Shown: positions 45,576 to 57,400, counted from the first letter of the stretch. The stretch: 64,000 nt of DNA from Scalesia atractyloides (GCA_947069175.1 CAMTDV010000013.1:15605001-15669000); one strand, 5' to 3'. Made by a program: numbers and translations. The notes: generated from the letters alone by a model not told the origin.

Positions 45576-45906
45576 GAGTAAAGTACACGGATGGTCCCTG
45601 TGGTTTACCAAAATTTTGGATTTGGTCCATAGCTTTTCAAAAGGACACGGATGGTCCCTGTGGTTTGTACTTTGTAACGCATTTCGTCCCCAGCCAACAA
45701 AGCTAAAGGTTTTAGCATGTCCAAGTTAGAGACTAAACATGTTACAAAGTGCAAACCACAGGGACCATCCATGTACTTTTGGAAAAAGCTGGGGACTAAA
45801 TGCGTAACAAAATGCAAACCACTGGGACCATTACTGTACTTTTGGAAAACAAGGGACCGAATCCAAAATTTTGGTAAACCACATGGACCATCCATGTACT
45901 TTACTC
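45576..45906. mobile_element. Foldback MITE in intron 2
   Basis: 331 bp with long inverted repeats: left GAGTAAAGTACACGGATGG, right CCATCCATGTACTTTACTC. Internal GGTCCCTGTGG / CCACAGGGACC arms are repeated, so the element looks like two nested hairpins. No convincing 9-bp target duplication was found. It belongs to the same general GGTCCCTGTGGTTT type as 52009-53230. Confidence 0.7.
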
Positions 45907-45950
45907 AATTTGTTTTTTGGAAAAGTTTATAATATGTTTTTTGTTTACAG

Positions 45951-46277
45951 GCTACCACTGTAAAAGGCGAGATAGAACCTGAACAGTTGGCGAAAAAACC
46001 GAAACTAGAAATTGTAGCTGATTCTGCAAAAACCGATACCGTTTTATCTTCAGCAGGAGCTGAATCGATAGGTAACGGGAACAAATCTTCTGAATCTTCT
46101 GGGCCACAAAGATTGAAATCAACGGCCACAGTTGCACAACAGGAATCGCCAGTGTTGAAACCGTCACTACGTCCATTGCCGCCTGTTGGTCCATCAGTTG
46201 TGATCAATCGATTCAAACTGGACAACCGTCCCACCGCGTTTAAGATCGCTTCAACTCTGCCAAATGATCTTGCCAAT
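45951..46277 (+). CDS. Exon 3: linker between the RRMs
   Basis: Starts after the acceptor TTTACAG (45950) with ATTVKGEIEPEQLAKKPKLE, in phase with exon 2. It includes a Pro-rich stretch (LRPLPPVGP) and ends RPTAFKIASTLPNDLAN at the donor AAT|GTAAAA. The KKPKLE patch could be part of a nuclear localisation signal. It is open throughout. Confidence 0.8.
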
Positions 46278-46295
46278 GTAAAACACTGTCTTCTT

Positions 46296-46728
46296 GAGTA
46301 AAATGCCATTTTCGTCCCTAAGGTTTGGCTGGTTTTGCGACTTTCGTCTAAAGGTTTGTTTTTTTCATCTGGATCCAAAAGGTTTGAAACCTTGCCATTT
46401 TCATCCTGCTCGTTAACTCCGTCCATTTTTCTCCATCAAGTCATGGGTATTTCCTGTCTTTTTTGTTAACCTAAAGGGCAATTTGGTCTTTTCACTCATG
46501 TACAGGCATTTAGCATAATGTACAAGTATTCAAACGACCTAATTGCCCTTTAAGTTAACAAAAAAGACGAAAATACCCCTGACTTAAGGAGAAAAATTGA
46601 TGGAGTTAACTCGCCCAATGAAAATGGCAAAGATTTCAAACCTTTTGGATCCAGATGCGAAAAAACAAACCTTTGAACAAAAGTCGCAAAAGTAGCCAAA
46701 CCTCAGGGACGAAAATGACATTTTACTC
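46296..46728. mobile_element. Foldback MITE in intron 3 (Mutator-like, 9-bp duplication)
   Basis: 433 bp with inverted ends GAGTAAAATGCCATTTTCGT and GAAAATGACATTTTACTC. The flanks TGTCTTCTT (46287-46295) and CGTCTTCTT (46729-46737) match at eight of nine bases, as expected for a Mutator-type target duplication. It is related to the MITE in intron 1. No coding capacity. Confidence 0.85.
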
Positions 46729-46809
46729 CGTCTTCTTATTTTCCTAGTTTATTTTTTCGTACATAAATAAACACAGAGAGAACCAAGTGTAACGTATACG
46801 CTTGTTCAG

Positions 46810-47160
46810 GTTGCAGTTTTGAAGGAACACTTTTCACAATTTGGGGATCTTTCGAAGGTGGAAATTGATGATCCGGAGCCTGCAAATAGCAATAACGATC
46901 CTGGAACTGGCAAATATTCAGCTTGTGTATATTTCAGAACCCGACATTCTGCTGAAAAAGCATTTTCAAGTGGTAAATGTTGGAACGGTCACAACTTAGA
47001 GTTTTCATGGTTAAAATCTAGTAAACCCAGTAAAGAGAGTGAAAGACATTTATCCGCTTCAAAAGGAAATTCAGATGCTTACATCGGGTCTGAAAATATT
47101 GAACAAAAGGACATCAGCCAAGAACAAGTGGGACCCGGTGAAAGTAATAACGCGAGCTAA
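46810..47160 (+). CDS. Exon 4: RRM2 and C-terminus
   Basis: Begins after the acceptor TTGTTCAG (46809) and reads VAVLKEHFSQFGDLSKVEID, continuing the AN codons of exon 3. The RNP1-like YSACVYFRTR and the AFSSGKCWNGHNLEFSWLK stretch complete an RRM. The Ser/Glu-rich tail stops at TAA 47158-47160. An alternative frame from 47039 stays open to 47257 and contains a donor-like ATG|GTATGT near 47239, so the true C-terminus could extend into a further exon if there is one more frame error. Confidence 0.7.
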   Translation, partial: VAVLKEHFSQFGDLSKVEIDDPEPANSNNDPGTGKYSACVYFRTRHSAEKAFSSGKCWNGHNLEFSWLKSSKPSKESERHLSASKGNSDAYIGSENIEQKDISQEQVGPGESNNAS

Positions 47161-47451
47161 ACTGTATTTTGTCACGAGTAATTATTCTGATTCTGTTGAC
47201 GATTTGCTTGATGGTCGGAGTTGTACAGCGCAATTAATGGTATGTACTAAGGTTTAGCAATTACTCAAATGTTAATTTATCTCATGCTTGCAGGTTGCAA
47301 AGACGTAATTTAGTTCTGAATAACTTTTTGTTATTTTTATTAACAAAACTTTATATATTCGTGCTTATGATTCCAAGATGGCATTGTTGATCATTTGTAC
47401 CTGAAAATGTCTACTCATTTTCAGTTAAACACACTGCATTTCTGATACGGG
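47161..47451. other. 3' region of the CCCH/RRM gene
   Basis: Likely 3' untranslated or terminal intron/exon sequence. An acceptor-like CTTGCAG ends near 47293. The region continues beyond the inserted solo LTR at 49684. No poly(A) signal was assigned with confidence. Confidence 0.4.
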
Positions 47452-48412
47452 TGTCACACCCCGATTCGCAGCGGAATAAAAGTCGGGGCATAATTGGGTT
47501 ATCATCAAAGCTCATGATATTTACTAAGATGTTTCATATTTATTAAATTCTAATTACAAACTTAAATATCCAAAAACAAAATTCATACAATTACAAAGGA
47601 AAATGAAACTATATATTTATTCCAAAGCATAAACTTGTTTATTCTTCTAGGCCTTCTAAGTGTTTCCTGTCTCGGCTGGATCACCTGTATCATGTGTAAA
47701 CGGGGGAGAATTTGGGTCAACAAAAGTTGGCGAGTGAACCTTGATAAAACATTTTAACTAATTTCTTGTTTTATTTATTAAAGAAAAGTCGTGCATTAAT
47801 CACATGTGAGCAAACATATATATATAAACAATCACAAACCACTTTGGATAAGTATATGACATGAATGATGATGTATCTGAGATCAAGGCTCAATCAAACG
47901 GAGCCGATCTAATGAGGCTCCTGATGCTCAACCCGTATCCCACGGAGAACTGATGGGCCTAATGAAATGCGTGAACTGAAATGATAAATTTAATCTACAT
48001 ATAATTCACACAACAATCAATACATATTTGATCACGGATATGATGTATGCACAAGTGTTTAAATACAATAAAAGAATAGTACGACACATGATACACCCCA
48101 AAACATGATTAAAACGGGGAATTGGTAGAGATTCACTCACAGTGGGTGCGATTTGTTGAAGATTGAGCACGATTGAGGAGTTGAGATACCAAGCGATGAG
48201 ACGGCTAACCTAAATATGTACATAACGATTTAGTTAAAAATATATTCCTTTATTATTATTATTATTCTTATTATTATACTTTGATTTTAACTTATATTTG
48301 TTAATTGATTATATTTTAAAATAATATATTTTTTTAGAGAGGATAATTAAAGGTTTAATTGATTAAAAAATATTTATTTTTCAGAATAAATCTGATAAAA
48401 TCGCTCAAGAAC

Positions 48413-48830
48413 CGGCAGCGCGTGGGATCGAACCCGTGACCTCTCGTTTGTGTGCACGCAGCCCGACCAACTGGGCTGCGTGTTTAACCTGAAGAATACC
48501 TGAATTTAATTATACTTATACACTTATTACATGTGTCTGATTACCTTTATTTAAAAAGAACAATGATATTACAGCGGACCGGTGTAATATGCGCGGTTCG
48601 AACCTGAGACCATTGGCTTCGTGTTCACACAACCCAACCAACTGGGCTGTGTGACTAACCCATTCAATATCCGATTTCTATTTCTTTTATACACTTACTG
48701 CTGAGTTTCATAATTTGGTTTTATAAAAAGGGTGTGATATTTCAGAGAATTGGAGCGTGTACAAGACTCGAACTCGGAACCTTTGCCTTCAAAATGCACA
48801 CAGCCTAACCAACTGGGCTGTGTGACTAAC
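48413..48830 (-). repeat. Three-unit tRNA-like array, divergent copy
   Basis: The spacing is 170 bp twice. All three hairpins have a CCAACTGGGCTG-type arm; the first is CGCAGCCCGACC/CTGGGCTGCG with mostly paired changes. B-box-like sequences (GATCGAACCCG, GGTTCGAACCTG and ACTCGAACTCGG as read on the plus strand) precede each. The array is kept although the surrounding LTR has diverged clearly from the other copies. Confidence 0.7.
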
Positions 48831-49433
48831 CCAGTTGAAATAAAATTTTGAATTCTTTTAAACATGAACTTATTTTCATCTTCTTCTTTAATTTGAACAG
48901 AGATGTTGAAATCGCGATTGGTTTTATTTGTTTAGCAATTCACTTATAAATCCCTACTGACTATACGTGATGATAATAAAAATGAAATAGAATGGATGAA
49001 ATATGTACCGAACAGGAGTTCTCCGATTTTTTTTTTGGCGAAGTTCCGGCAAATTGAGAGTTTATCCGGCGAGGTGTTTTTAATGTGCAGAGACTAGTAG
49101 ACAGGCTTGGGAGAGTGTTTGCGCCCGCTAAAGGGTTCCAGAGCTCTCTATTTATAGATGAAAGATATCGCTTGGATTAGTTTTCGGTTTCGGGAGTTTT
49201 GGGTTAAATTTGGTTATAGCGAGATGTTAGCAGATCACAATTGACTGCGGTTTGACTCGGTTTGAATCTAGATGCATAATTGAGAGTCAGTTTCGCGGTC
49301 AATTTCATCAAAATGGAAACTTTGATTTCTGGATTGGTTGCGCCGTTACTGGGCGGCAATTATTTCAAGAAGATGGATGCGAAGTAAGACATAAAGGATT
49401 ATTCGAATGGGTTAATTAAGATGTAGAGTGGGT

Positions 49434-49495
49434 GATGCAGTGGTGTGGTGTGTGTGTGTCTACGCGGGAGACCCGGGTTCGAGACCCGGCTACCC
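49434..49495 (+). other. Opposite-strand tRNA-like module of the divergent LTR
   Basis: Reads GATGCAGTGGTGTGGTG ... GGGAGACCCGGGTTCGAGACC, ending CGGCTACCC. The T-arm-like stem and B box are intact. The A-box half is degraded. Confidence 0.5.
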
Positions 49496-49683
49496 TGTTT
49501 TATTTATTATTTACTTATTATTATTATTTATTAATTATGGTTTTTAAATTCTAAAATATTTATTAATTATGTATCATTTAAAATAATCTGAACAATAAAT
49601 ACGCAACGAACTTATAACTGAATATTTGATTATTAAACGAAGCGGGTTTTGAAACTCGTTTTTTTGACGAATGTTACAACGGG

Positions 49684-51923
49684 AGCACCGTAATCTTGAG
49701 TGGTGGTTGCTGCAAGCAGACCCCGTTTGAATTGTTGCGGCTCGTCAATTCTTTTGTTGTTGAAAGCAGGTTAACTTTGATAGAAAATTTTTTATAGTTT
49801 TGCACTTGGAACTTTCTAGAGTCTTATTTTGTTCTTTTTTTAAGCTAAAAAATCTCTGGTTAGCACCCAATATGTCGATTATTTCTTTTTGTTTCAACAG
49901 TGGCTATTATATCTGTAAAGTCGTTTAGTTCACTACAAAGAATTGATTGGCACTTTAGCGAGTCTGATCATCCTTTCATTTGAGGCCGTGATGGTTCACC
50001 TTTTTTGCTCGTACTATAAAAACACAATGTTAATATGATATCATGGTATTAGTAGTCTCATGAGACTTGAATTCATAGGTAAACCGATGTCCACTGGTTG
50101 TAGTAGGATATGGTTCGATGGTCTGTGAATGCGGCCTTGCTTAAGGTCTCAAGGACGGATGCATGTACACAACATTGATATCATGCCAGTTTACTTATTT
50201 TTTGTGTTATATACACAGTCACGCTTAAGTGCTGAAATTTTAAAAAGTTATGGATCCGATCACTTGTTAAAGAATAAAGAGTACATGGGTGCCATTGCAC
50301 ACCTCTGATCTTTCTTTTTCGAAGTTTTTACTGTCTGTCTTCTATCATAGTCAAAAGTGATATAAATGCAACATGTGATTTTAAAGACAATTTCAATGTA
50401 ATTTAATTGCAACATGTGATCATAAAGATAATATGTATGCTTTGGACAAATAGCTAGTATTTTGAGTTGTAGTTTGGTATTTGTATGAGTACTCGAAGCA
50501 TATGTAATTATTTGACCCATTTTGACTACTTTATAAACATCCAAACAGATTCCCTAATCTACCATCCAGCACGTGTTGAGCGTGGCTTTCGCGGCCCCTT
50601 GGTGTCTGAGTACCTGGGGAGTAATTGTGTTACGATCTTTTTGTGCTCTCTTTTTAACATAACTATTGAAGACGACCGCCTCCAGTGTCTTAAAATGTAT
50701 AGACTATAGAACGAATATTTAGGGTGGTGCTAAGGTTATAAACATTTCGGGATAAGTACATGTTAATAAATTACTATATCAGTAATTAGCAATCATACTT
50801 TGTTGAATTAAAAAAATGAAAGTAATTTACACTTTCAACATCCCACCAAGTATGGTACAAATAATATTGACACAATGTGAACTATCAACTTGGCGATAAT
50901 CCACTCATCATTCTTCCATAAAAACATAAGATCTAAGCTAGACTTTAATTCAAATTAAAATTCGAAAACTTATAGATAGTAATATATCATTTAAACGAAT
51001 TATTATTATAGATATAAAGGATAAAGTTCTTAGCTACAGTATATCAGTTGTCCCTCATTTTGAAAAGTATTTACAAAAATGTCTTTAATGTCATTTTTTT
51101 TTAACATAACTTGGAGTCAACTGCTATGGAAATTTGTGCCATTTGTAAAGATAAAAGAGTGTTATTGTGAAGGTAAAGATAAAGTATTCAATTGTGTGGC
51201 AATTGGGTGTAGGCATGTTTAAAATTGAGTTGCCTACTGATGATCCCGAGTATAAATGAATGTAGAAAGAAGAGATCGGTGACAAATACTTGATTCTATT
51301 GAGCTTCCGTTTTTAAAACCCAAGATTAATTTTTAGCCATTTTGGTTATGGTTATGTAAATAAATTAGGAATAATTTAAAACCAATACCACTATATGTAT
51401 TTCATTTCTGAACGAACACATGTAGCATTCTAGCATATAAGATTATATATTCTTAAATCCTTTTAAATTTATGTCATAGAAATAGTGATTGTTAAACTAA
51501 AAATGAGTTATTTTGTAGGAAGCTTTGTGTGATCTTCGGGCATGACTGTATAACATGTGTCCGTCTTTCGAAAAAATATTAATTTTATAGTTTTACCTTT
51601 TGAGCAATCACGACTTTGGGTATTATCTTTTGGTTGCGTTACTAAGTGTTGCTACCATACCGAACCATAATAAAATTAACCAATACGGACTGAATTCTCG
51701 GCACAACGCGCAGGGAATTCCACTACTTCTTTTTAATTTAGATAGTAATAATATATCATTTTAATGAATTCTTTTTAAATTAGGTAGCAATATAATATGT
51801 TATTTCGTTGAAGTTATAAACAAGTAGCAATACAATGGAATAACTAAAAAAAGGTTTAGAATCCTAGTAGAAAAACAAGTATATATTTCTTATATAAAAT
51901 AATGAAAATGTATAGAACACAAT
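49684..51923. other. Intergenic DNA, no gene recognised
   Basis: The first bases continue the sequence interrupted by the solo LTR and may be 3' untranslated sequence of the CCCH/RRM gene. The rest is AT-rich, with short chance ORFs (for example 50260-50544 and 50485-50709) lacking any recognisable domain. Confidence 0.5.
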
Positions 51924-51996
51924 TCTGTTGTAGTCTAGTTGGTTAGGATACTTGGCTCTCACCCGAGAGACCTGGGTTCAAGTCCCGGCAACGGAA
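51924..51996 (+). tRNA. tRNA-Glu (anticodon CTC)
   Basis: A 73-nt gene with no intron. The acceptor arms are TCTGTTG and CAACGGA with one G-U pair. The A box is TAGTCTAGTTGG, the anticodon stem CTTGG/CCGAG holds the loop CTCTCAC with anticodon CTC at 51958-51960, and the T-arm CTGGG/CCCGG holds TTCAAGT. A T6 run at 52003-52008 would end Pol III transcription. Compared with the usual plant gene as I remember it, three positions carry T for C, each leaving a G-U pair. It may be functional or an early pseudogene. Confidence 0.9.
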
Positions 51997-52008
51997 TTAT
52001 AATTTTTT

Positions 52009-53230
52009 GAGTTAAATCCTTGGTTGGTCCCTGTGGTTTACGAAAATTGCAGACTTGGTTCTAGTGGTTCACTAATTAGACACTTGTCCTAATAGTTGTA
52101 ATTTTTGCACTCGGATGGTCCTTATCACTAACCAATGTTAAGTTTTTTAGTTAAATCTGTGCAAATAAAAAAAAAAAAAAAATGAACCCACCCCTTATCT
52201 TCTTCACCCTCCTCTCTTTCTCTCTCTCTAAAACCCACAGACACCTCCACGTCAGCCCACTATCACCACCTCCACCGCCATTTTCAACCCATTACCACCA
52301 CCTCCACCGTCAATCGACCACCACTACCTCCACCTCCACCAGGATTTTATTACAGGCATCTTCCCCAATTTGACTCACCAGCCACTGTCGAATCCACCCT
52401 CTCGACACCTACTCTCCACACCGACCTCGACCACCACCTCCTCCATCGACCCCCTCCACCGTCAACAACCGCCCACCCTGCCACCATTCACCTTAGGTCA
52501 GCCACCGTTCACGACCCTCCACCACCCATTTTCCGACCACCGCCCTCCACCTACCATCTCCACCGCCTCTTTTCTCCACCTCCTCCTCCCTGTCGTACCT
52601 ACCTCCGCCTTCAACCGCCATGCTACCCTTCACTGTCGCACCCACCTCAAACCACAATGACCTCAGAACACCATCGGTAGTTTGATTTCTCCACCTTCAA
52701 CCGCTACCCGACACACACTTCCACCATCTGTCCCCAAAACCGACGAGCCACCACTGCCCGCACCACCTCAGTTCTCGTGTCGATTTATAGATCACAGGTA
52801 CGCTTCCGATTACACATTTCGTTTTGTAAGTTTTATACGTCCGTTGGCTTGGGTCAGTCGAGTCGTGTCGTTTCGTTAGTCGTGTGTCTTGGTGTTCGAG
52901 GGTGGAGGTGAGATGGTGGTGGTGGGTGTTCGGGGGTGGAGGTGAGATGGTGGTGGAGGTGAGACGGTGGCAGAGGTGATATGGTGGTGGTTGTTCTGCT
53001 TGTTTGAGAAGAGAGGTCTGTGAAGACATATAATTTGGTGGGTTTTATTAATAAGCAAGGGTATTTTGGTCATTTAACATGGACTTAACTGGAAAACTTA
53101 ACAGATGTTAGTGATAAGGACACCCGAGTGCAAAAATTACAACCACCGGGACCAAGTGTGTAATTAGTGAGCCATTAGGACCAAGTCTGCAAATTTTTGC
53201 AAACCACAGGGACCAACCGTAATTTAACTC
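52009..53230. mobile_element. Mutator-like foldback element, 1.22 kb
   Basis: Long inverted ends of about 160 bp: left GAGTTAAATCCTTGGTTGG, right CCAACCGTAATTTAACTC, both containing GGTCCCTGTGGTTT-type arms. The 9-bp flanks TAATTTTTT (52000-52008) and TATTTTTTT (53231-53239) match at eight of nine. The inside is CCACC/GGTGG-rich low-complexity DNA whose open frames (52182-52879 and the minus strand) give Pro/His/Ser-rich peptides with no domain. There is no transposase, so the element is non-autonomous. It sits immediately after the tRNA-Glu terminator. Confidence 0.8.
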
Positions 53231-53239
53231 TATTTTTTT

Positions 53240-54452
53240 ATAAATTGATTACGTAACCGTCTCTTTCTAGCTATATTTTATTTTATTACCATTCATGCAC
53301 CACTATTCATTATTTAGAAATCATTCTTCATGCACATGTTTTCTTGAACCCCACCTCGTGGTCATGTGTAATCTCACACAAGTAGATGGCTCGAGAAAGG
53401 GCCTCTTCCAACAAAGTAAATAAATAGATTCAAACATGGGAAAAAAGTTGGTTGATAATATTTTGTTAAGTTATTTTTGGTGATTAGAATAAACATAAAG
53501 TACCTGGTATATTAGGTTATAGTCCCGTATATTATACCGGTAAAATAATGAAAATTATTTGTTTGTTTGTAAAGCACAGTCACGTAGGTGTACCTGATAA
53601 TCATCAAATAAGCTTGCAAACTTTTGCTCATGGTAATCAATACTCAACCCACTTTTAAAGCGTTTAGTTCTCGTCGCAGTTATCAACTGTTAGGAAACCT
53701 TTTAATTATATTAGATCGTTAGCACATGTAGTAATGAAATAAGTTTCATTAAATGCATTAGAAAACTTGTATATTTGCATCAACTATAAAGTTTTAAAGG
53801 CATTCGCAATGAATTCTCTACCCATATCCATATATTTTTACTAAAAACAACTACTTTTTCTCTCATTTTCAATTAAATATGATTTTTTTATACTTTTATC
53901 ATTACATTTTCTCTTCTTCACTCACAACCATTTCTAAAAATATTAAAAAATTATAAGGTTTTTTCTCTCCATATTTTCCCATATATTTACAAATGACAGT
54001 AACTTTCCCAAACATTTTTTCTCTCCTCCACTCACAACCACTCAAAAACTAACAATCGTTCCTTATAATATAACTAAACTCCTCACATATTTTTAAGGTT
54101 TTCGTTGTAAATGCTCTAAGTATCCAAAAGCTAAACACAAATCATACTCGAATAAATATAGCATTCAAAATCATTTGTTTTACAAATAATATAAAATGAT
54201 TCACGATTATATATACCATTTGTTTTACAAATCGAATCTGAAAGTGAGGATTGTGTGAGTATATCAAAGCTTATCGTAATCTTCGATAAGCTTGAATAGA
54301 TATATACCTTACACATTTGTTGCCATTCTTTTATAGAATGAACACAACTAAATTTGGTAGTTTGATTTAAAAATATCATCCCTATAAATATAATATAATT
54401 TTTCTTTCATAAAAACTATTTTGGAAAAGTTTAATTAAAAAATCATAATTAT
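53240..54452. other. Intergenic DNA with one MITE candidate
   Basis: No gene recognised. A MITE candidate at 53797-54117 is listed separately. The rest is AT-rich. Confidence 0.5.
53797..54117. mobile_element. MITE candidate with GGCATT.GCAATG-type ends
   Basis: The left end AAGGCATTCGCAATGAATTC and right end TTCGTTGTAAATGCTCT are imperfect inverted repeats. The inside has two similar CTCTTCTTCACTCACAACCA / CTCTCCTCCACTCACAACCA phrases about 130 bp apart. No clean target duplication was found. Confidence 0.45.
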
Positions 54453-57400
54453 TATAACACTTTGTAAAAATCATGTCCAACTAGTATAGCGACACGTGCC
54501 ATTACTTTTATAATAAGTCTATTATGGACTAATAAGGACTAAAGGTGTCTACATGCTTAAATGAAGCCTTTGAGTGATCTTCTGATGTCAACATGCATAA
54601 ACCGAGCATCTGAGTGACCATTAGTGTCAACATGCTTAAAACATAGCCTTGAGTGACCATTAGTGTCAACATGCTTAAACTTGGCCTCTGAGTGACCATT
54701 TGTGTCAACATGCCCAGCCTCTGAGTGACATCGGAGTCAACATGCTTATACTGAGCCTCTTAGTGATCCTTTACGAAGTCCTAACTCTCATACGTGCCAC
54801 TTGTTGGACGAGAGAGGTTAATTCTGTAAATATGTGAAAGTTGGATAATGAAGGGGTAAAAATGTCAACATGTTAACATATACCTCTAAGCGACCTTTTA
54901 ACAAACCGAGAGCTCGGTAATGTCTGGGAATACTCCTGGGTACGCCAAATATTCTCACGGATGGCTAAATATGCTATAAGGATGTTTTAGGAGGTTTTAT
55001 AAGTTGAGGGGCTAAATGTGACAACTTTGAAAGTGGTCAGGGGCGCGAGAGGCCAGGCCTGTGCCTCTCGCGGCCCGCCAGAGACCTGTATATGCAGAAA
55101 ATTGCCTTGGCCTCCACACATGTTGCCAAAAACCATTTGATTCGAAACCATGGACTTCCAAACTTCTATGCCACGTTTAGGACACTTGTAAGCTCCCTCT
55201 AGCACCCCTTAACACATGGCATCACCTCCTTCAAGCTCTCCAACTATAAATAGGTGCCAAGGTTCACCATTTGAACTTGCACCTTTCTCATTTATCATTC
55301 TATCTCCCTCCTCTGGAAGTTCCTAACTAAAAGGAGCATCCAAATTAGTTCTATTGCATCCTAGAAATCACTTGTAAGTGTTCATTTCTCTTGCATCTTC
55401 GTTTATAGGCTTTTATAGCCAAAAGTCAAGCGATTTATGGAAAATGCTTTGACTTTCGGTTAAGACCATTATGGTCTAGCCTTGTTCGTAACGAACATGG
55501 CTAAGTGATCGTATAAGGTAGGTGTTAGTCCCTATTAAGAGCACCTCCTAAAGATCACGTTTGCTAGACCAATTGACGGGTCAAAGTTTAAATATTAAAA
55601 AGTCAAACATGCCATTTTTCAGAAATATTATAATCTGAGCTTATATATGTTATGAAACATATTTTGACACTTAAACAAGTTGGTAATAATTATTAGAACA
55701 TGTAAGAACATGTTCGGCTCGTCAATTTCAGTTATAGGGTCGGATTCGCAACCGAAAGTCGCGAAGTTTGACTTCTGCTTTGACTTTGATTCTGACCCGA
55801 TTTAGATAGTTAGCTACTGATCTAAGGTTGCATTATGATCATAATATAATGTAGCATAACCCCCTGAGGTTATATTACAAGATCATAATCAGAATCTGAG
55901 TCTATGCACAAGTCCCATAATTATGCCATTTTGACAAAAATGCCCGTTTTATATGAAATAAGGTTTAAACGATAATGAACTTGAAAATGAATTACCTACG
56001 GATGTAATATCATAAGTAAAATTATTTGGGATGTCAAATCAGATTACAAACTAAGTTATGAACAAGTCCTTATATTATGTCGATAAATGACGATAACGCC
56101 CTTGTGGCTCATAAAACGGTTTTAATTGTACCTTTTCATATCAAACCTTTTACCCACTGATATATTATATTAAATAATATATCTAAAACATATAAACCTG
56201 ATTTTAACATCAGCTTTCATTCAACATCGCACAAATCGTCATTTTACGACATAAGCGCCGTTTCGGCGCATAGTATGGTTTTACACCATATAATCAACCA
56301 AGTCTTGTTACCTACTGATTTTAAAACTTATTTTAAATACAGTAGGTATATATATGAACTCAAAATCCCAAATAATTTATATAACTATGTGTAAAATGAC
56401 CAAAATGCTCATTCGGTGCATAGGTTTGGTCATAAATGATAAATTACACATATTATTATGTTTCTACTGATATTATATCATAAATTAAATATTTTTTTAG
56501 AATACTTATCATTATAAAATTAAAATATATTCAAGTTCCTTTTAGACGGTATATAATTGCCAAAACGCCCTTATGAGACATAGTTTCGTTTTAAAACCTT
56601 AACGGGCATATAAGTTGATATCCTACTGACATTACAACTTATTTAAAGTATAATGGAATATAGAACTTCTCCATGACTTATCCGGTTACCTGATATCGCT
56701 GATATGCGTACGGTTAAGTATTTGTAACTAGTTTACAGAAATTAACCGAAACGAATTTAACCTAGTCATTTAAGTCTCAAAATCCAGAATGTTTATGGTT
56801 TACTCATATTATACAAGTCAAAGTACTTGTTGGGTTTAAACTACATTCTATCCGGTCATGGCTTAATCTAGCGTATTTTACCGTTGTTGATCATGTACGC
56901 TAGTTGGTCTAAGTCTATGACTTATATAAGACCGTTAACATTTAATTGGTTAGCTTATGCCATAATCCAGACTAGAGCCTTCCGATAAATGCTATCTGCA
57001 CTTAGTTCATTTTGTGTATGGCTGAGTTATTAAATCTTGCGTTTAAGCGAAGACTAGCTCAGGTAAATACTCTCGACTTATTTCCCCTACACGGGCTTGG
57101 GTTACGGTAAACTATTACCGCTTGGTCAAAAATGGGATCAATCGAATGCCGGATTGTGGCTAGTAAATCCGCATATTCCGTTTTAATCGGTTTTGTTTGA
57201 TAACTTAAACATCAGGAGTTAACTACCGTGTCCTGGATATCATCGGCTCATTACATTAGATAATGGCCACGACCTAAGCGCGGGGTGTAGGCATACACCT
57301 GACAGACGCTCATATTAAAAAAAAACTTACCCACAAAGTTGGGGATAACTCCTTCGTGAGTTCTTAAGTGGTGTGTACGTTAATCATGTCTTGGTTTTCG

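Larger units (their letters stand above)
43398..47160 (+). pseudogene. CCCH zinc-finger/RRM protein gene, RBM26/27-like, frame broken
   Basis: The only recognisable host protein gene. Domain order is an acidic, Arg-rich N-terminus, a CCCH zinc finger, RRM1, a coiled-coil-like Lys/Glu stretch and RRM2. This matches plant CCCH proteins related to Arabidopsis C3H41-type and animal RBM26/RBM27, nuclear RNA-binding proteins; the animal proteins are linked to polyadenylated RNA surveillance. The role here is inferred from family. Exons as read are 43398-44044, 44584-45525, 45951-46277 and 46810-47160, all joined in phase 0 by GT-AG introns. The frame is interrupted by five one-base shifts: near 43668, 43740, 44680, 44745 and 44850. 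No in-frame substitution stop is seen within the frames used. It is either a young pseudogene or a good gene with consensus indel errors. Confidence 0.75.
47452..49678 (-). mobile_element. Family B solo LTR downstream of the CCCH/RRM gene
   Basis: A 2227-bp LTR in reverse orientation, TGTCACACCCCG to GAATGTTACA, with the exact duplication ACGGG (47447-47451 and 49679-49683). It is more divergent than the other family B copies. It holds three minus-strand tRNA-like modules (about 48413-48489, 48590-48660, 48758-48830; hairpin centres 48467, 48637, 48807) and one plus-strand module (49434-49495). Confidence 0.92.

Noticed and set aside
45526..45576. Stop at 45574 as the natural end of the RRM1 protein
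   Set aside because: A good donor at 45526 and an in-phase acceptor at 45950 fit the family, and the stop lies next to an intronic MITE.
52182..52879. Pro/His/Ser-rich ORFs as extensin-like or novel proteins
   Set aside because: They lie inside a foldback transposon, have low-complexity composition, lack a signal peptide, and are mirrored on the other strand.
54529..54711. Minus-strand ORF with repeated MLT.MVTQ as a repeat protein
   Set aside because: It is the short direct repeats of a family A LTR read in frame, and other copies do not keep the frame.
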